Assembly (NCBI GenBank): GCA_018907035.1
Contig: JACCIC010000028.1
Location: forward strand, 3,636,501 to 3,700,500
DNA from: Sycobia sp. Sy_11
Lineage: Eukaryota > Arthropoda > Insecta > Hymenoptera > Epichrysomallidae
Direction of reading: 5' to 3'
Length of the DNA: 64,000 bases
A program made the position numbers and the translations under genes. The notes beneath the pieces were generated by a model. It saw only the letters and a program-made list of their open reading frames with translations, ran no database searches and was not told the origin of the DNA. Every line of letters begins with the position of its first letter. Positions within the stretch are counted from its first letter, which is position 1. Shown here one piece after another: positions 62,093 through 64,000 of this stretch.

Positions 62093-62807
62093 GCAAGTTC
62101 ATTGCGGGCCCCGGCCTTTTCGACGGAGCATTTATCATTAAAATTCCATTCTCTATTTATCGCAATGCATTATATATTATATACCATATGCGGCATTCCT
62201 GTCGATTTGTCGCGCTAAAAATCTTCTATTAATATTTTTGTTGTATGGTGTTTTGTGAAAAATACAACATAGTAAGTAATCCACACTACTTGACAGAATC
62301 AAATGTTTTTCTATTAATAATTACTTATGTTTTAGTTTAACGTCCCGTTTAAAACCATTTCTTAGACTTAGATCTTCGTTTTAATTTTAGCATGTTTAAT
62401 TTCTGAATCATATTTTTTTGCAAAAGTATTAGTTCATACGTTTTCCCCAATGAATAATATATACGTAAAGCTGACAATTTTTAAGTGGAAGCTAAAAATA
62501 CTTTCAAAGTAGGACAGCCTGTTATACTCATAGAGTATCTAAATTATTATTTATAAATTTACACTTTTAAAGTGCTCTGTCTAGTTATCGATATTTTTCT
62601 AATAATGATATGATATTTAAATTTAAATATAAGTAAATTTGAATATATCAATTTTAAAAAATTATATATCTATATATATACATAAACTTTTTTTATTACC
62701 CGCCAACTAATTCGCTCACTAGTATCCATATAGTATAGAATATAGCCAGTCGCCGAGCAGCAGAGGCGAATGTACTAGAAATCGACTAGAAAAGACCGTC
62801 GCCCCCG

Positions 62808-62809
<2 letters not shown>

Positions 62810-62839
<30 letters not shown>
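62810..62839 (+). repeat. (CT)n microsatellite
   Basis: About 15 CT units. Confidence 0.9.
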
Positions 62840-62842
<3 letters not shown>

Positions 62843-63087
62843 TACCACCATCAATGACACCGAAGGTAAAAATAATGCAAAGATCTAGATTGCGGGATTA
62901 TTTATATATGTATATATTACATAGACGCATTCCCGCACTGGCGCTGGACGCGTCTCGCGGAAAGTTGGCGATGTATAGAATGTGCGCGCGGGTGTGCACA
63001 TGTATATGCATGCACGGCTGAGGTGCAGCGCCAAAGCCAATACAAGATAGAATACTGAAACGAAGCCCTCTAACGGCGCTCGATCCG

Positions 63088-63094
<7 letters not shown>

Positions 63095-63133
<39 letters not shown>
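63095..63133 (+). repeat. (CT)n microsatellite
   Basis: About 19 CT units; with the GA tract at 63312-63358 it forms a potential inverted pair. Confidence 0.9.
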
Positions 63134-63136
<3 letters not shown>

Positions 63137-63308
63137 CGGTCTCTGTTTGTATCGCACTATCTATGTTTTTGCACTTTTAGAAAAAAGAGTTCATACTGCG
63201 CCTGGATGCCGCTATTTTTTTCACAGCTGGTTTAACCTGCAGAGGTCTTTCGCTCTCCCACTTGTTCTGTCTTTCTCGGAGAGGTATCTGGAGAGAAAAT
63301 AGATAGAG

Positions 63309-63311
<3 letters not shown>

Positions 63312-63358
<47 letters not shown>
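63312..63358 (+). repeat. (GA)n microsatellite
   Basis: About 23 GA units near the right end of the window. Confidence 0.95.
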
Positions 63359-63363
<5 letters not shown>

Positions 63364-64000
63364 AAGTTGTGTATACAGCAGTCTCCCCCGCGGCTTTATG
63401 CGGAAATGATCGGCATTTAATGACTCAAGTCGTTCGCCGGTGTTACGTCGGGTCCCGATGACTTTCTGCCCCCCTTGCGTCCCCGGGGAACGGAAAGTTT
63501 TGCACCGACCGTTCAAGGAAGAAGAGATTCAAATAGAATCCAGAAAACTTCTATATTCCCACTTGTATTAGCACGTGTAAAGGCACACGCGTTTGCTGGT
63601 CTAGTCTGGGATTACGCCCGCAGCCGGACAAATTTGCCAATTCCCCGAGACGCTAAATAATCAGGAACTGTCTGGAACGTCAAAACGCTGATTGACCGTA
63701 TCAGCTACTATATAGGCATATACTACTATATCCTGAAATACACATTTACGTATAGCTAGACGCAGAGACCGGGTATAGCAATGGCTCTGGACTGCATGGT
63801 CAAAGGCAAAACCATTCATGTTGGTCTGGCGAAGCGTATATTACACATCTGCATATATGTAGATTGTGCTAGCGCGCGCTTTTAATCGGATGCGTACAAA
63901 TTTGTGTTTGAAGAACGAGAGAGTGAGAGAGAGAGACAGAGAGAGAGAAAGAGCAATGGACGCTCCGCGCTCGGCCGTGTGTGCCGTTACTTTCTTCTAG

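Larger units (their letters stand above)
54918..64000 (+). other. Amphiphysin intron 1 (open-ended)
   Basis: At least 9 kb of intron. It alternates between CpG-rich blocks (about 56.6-57.4 kb and 60.6-61.2 kb) and AT-rich sequence (about 57.8-58.3 and 62.2-62.7 kb), with a high density of simple repeats. No coding exon with splice borders, tRNA or transposon was recognised on either strand. The open frames are short and composition-driven. Confidence 0.6.

Overview
The window looks like nuclear DNA of an insect, most likely a hymenopteran, possibly a parasitoid wasp. The basis is spliced genes with GT-AG introns, AT-rich introns and intergenic DNA alternating with CpG-rich promoter-like blocks, very many long (TA)n, (GA)n and (CA)n tracts, and arthropod-type protein families. 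The order is inferred from the look of the proteins and base composition, not proven. No prokaryotic, plasmid, phage or CRISPR features were seen.

All four recognisable genes are on the + strand. (1) At 9015-25813 there is a 14-exon M1-family aminopeptidase N-like gene. Its joined exons stay in frame and give 994 codons plus a stop, with a signal peptide. All three zinc ligands, the GAMEN exopeptidase motif and the catalytic tyrosine are replaced, so it should be a secreted pseudoenzyme. (2) At 29722-32028 there is a three-coding-exon BTB/POZ protein of 712 residues: an insect-type BTB followed by a long polar, probably disordered tail with basic nuclear-localisation motifs and no visible DNA-binding domain. 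A CpG-rich block at about 27.9-28.5 kb may be its 5' non-coding exon. (3) At 39743-49497 there is a seven-exon ANP32/mapmodulin gene of 254 residues, with leucine-rich repeats, an acidic tail and a C-terminal NLS, and an 8.4 kb first intron. (4) At 54849-54917 lies the first coding exon of amphiphysin (the start of the N-BAR domain). The remaining exons were not found, so its first intron appears to run past the end of the window.

Layout: 1-1.75 kb is CpG-rich and unassigned; 1.75-7 kb is mostly AT-rich with simple repeats; 7-8.1 kb is CpG-rich; 8.1-9 kb leads into the aminopeptidase gene. 25.8-27.9 kb is 3' UTR and spacer. 28-34.2 kb is the BTB gene with a possible 2 kb 3' UTR. 34.2-37.9 kb is AT-rich spacer. 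37.9-39.7 kb is the ANP32 promoter and 5' UTR. 49.5-53.4 kb is 3' UTR and spacer. 53.4-54.8 kb is the amphiphysin promoter and 5' UTR. 54.9-64 kb is amphiphysin intron 1, with internal CpG-rich blocks that could be alternative promoters or enhancers.

The genes are not functionally linked in any obvious way; this is an ordinary insect gene neighbourhood. The most interesting item is the M1 pseudo-peptidase, in which every element of the active site except the general-base glutamate has changed while the fold-defining sequence and reading frame are kept.
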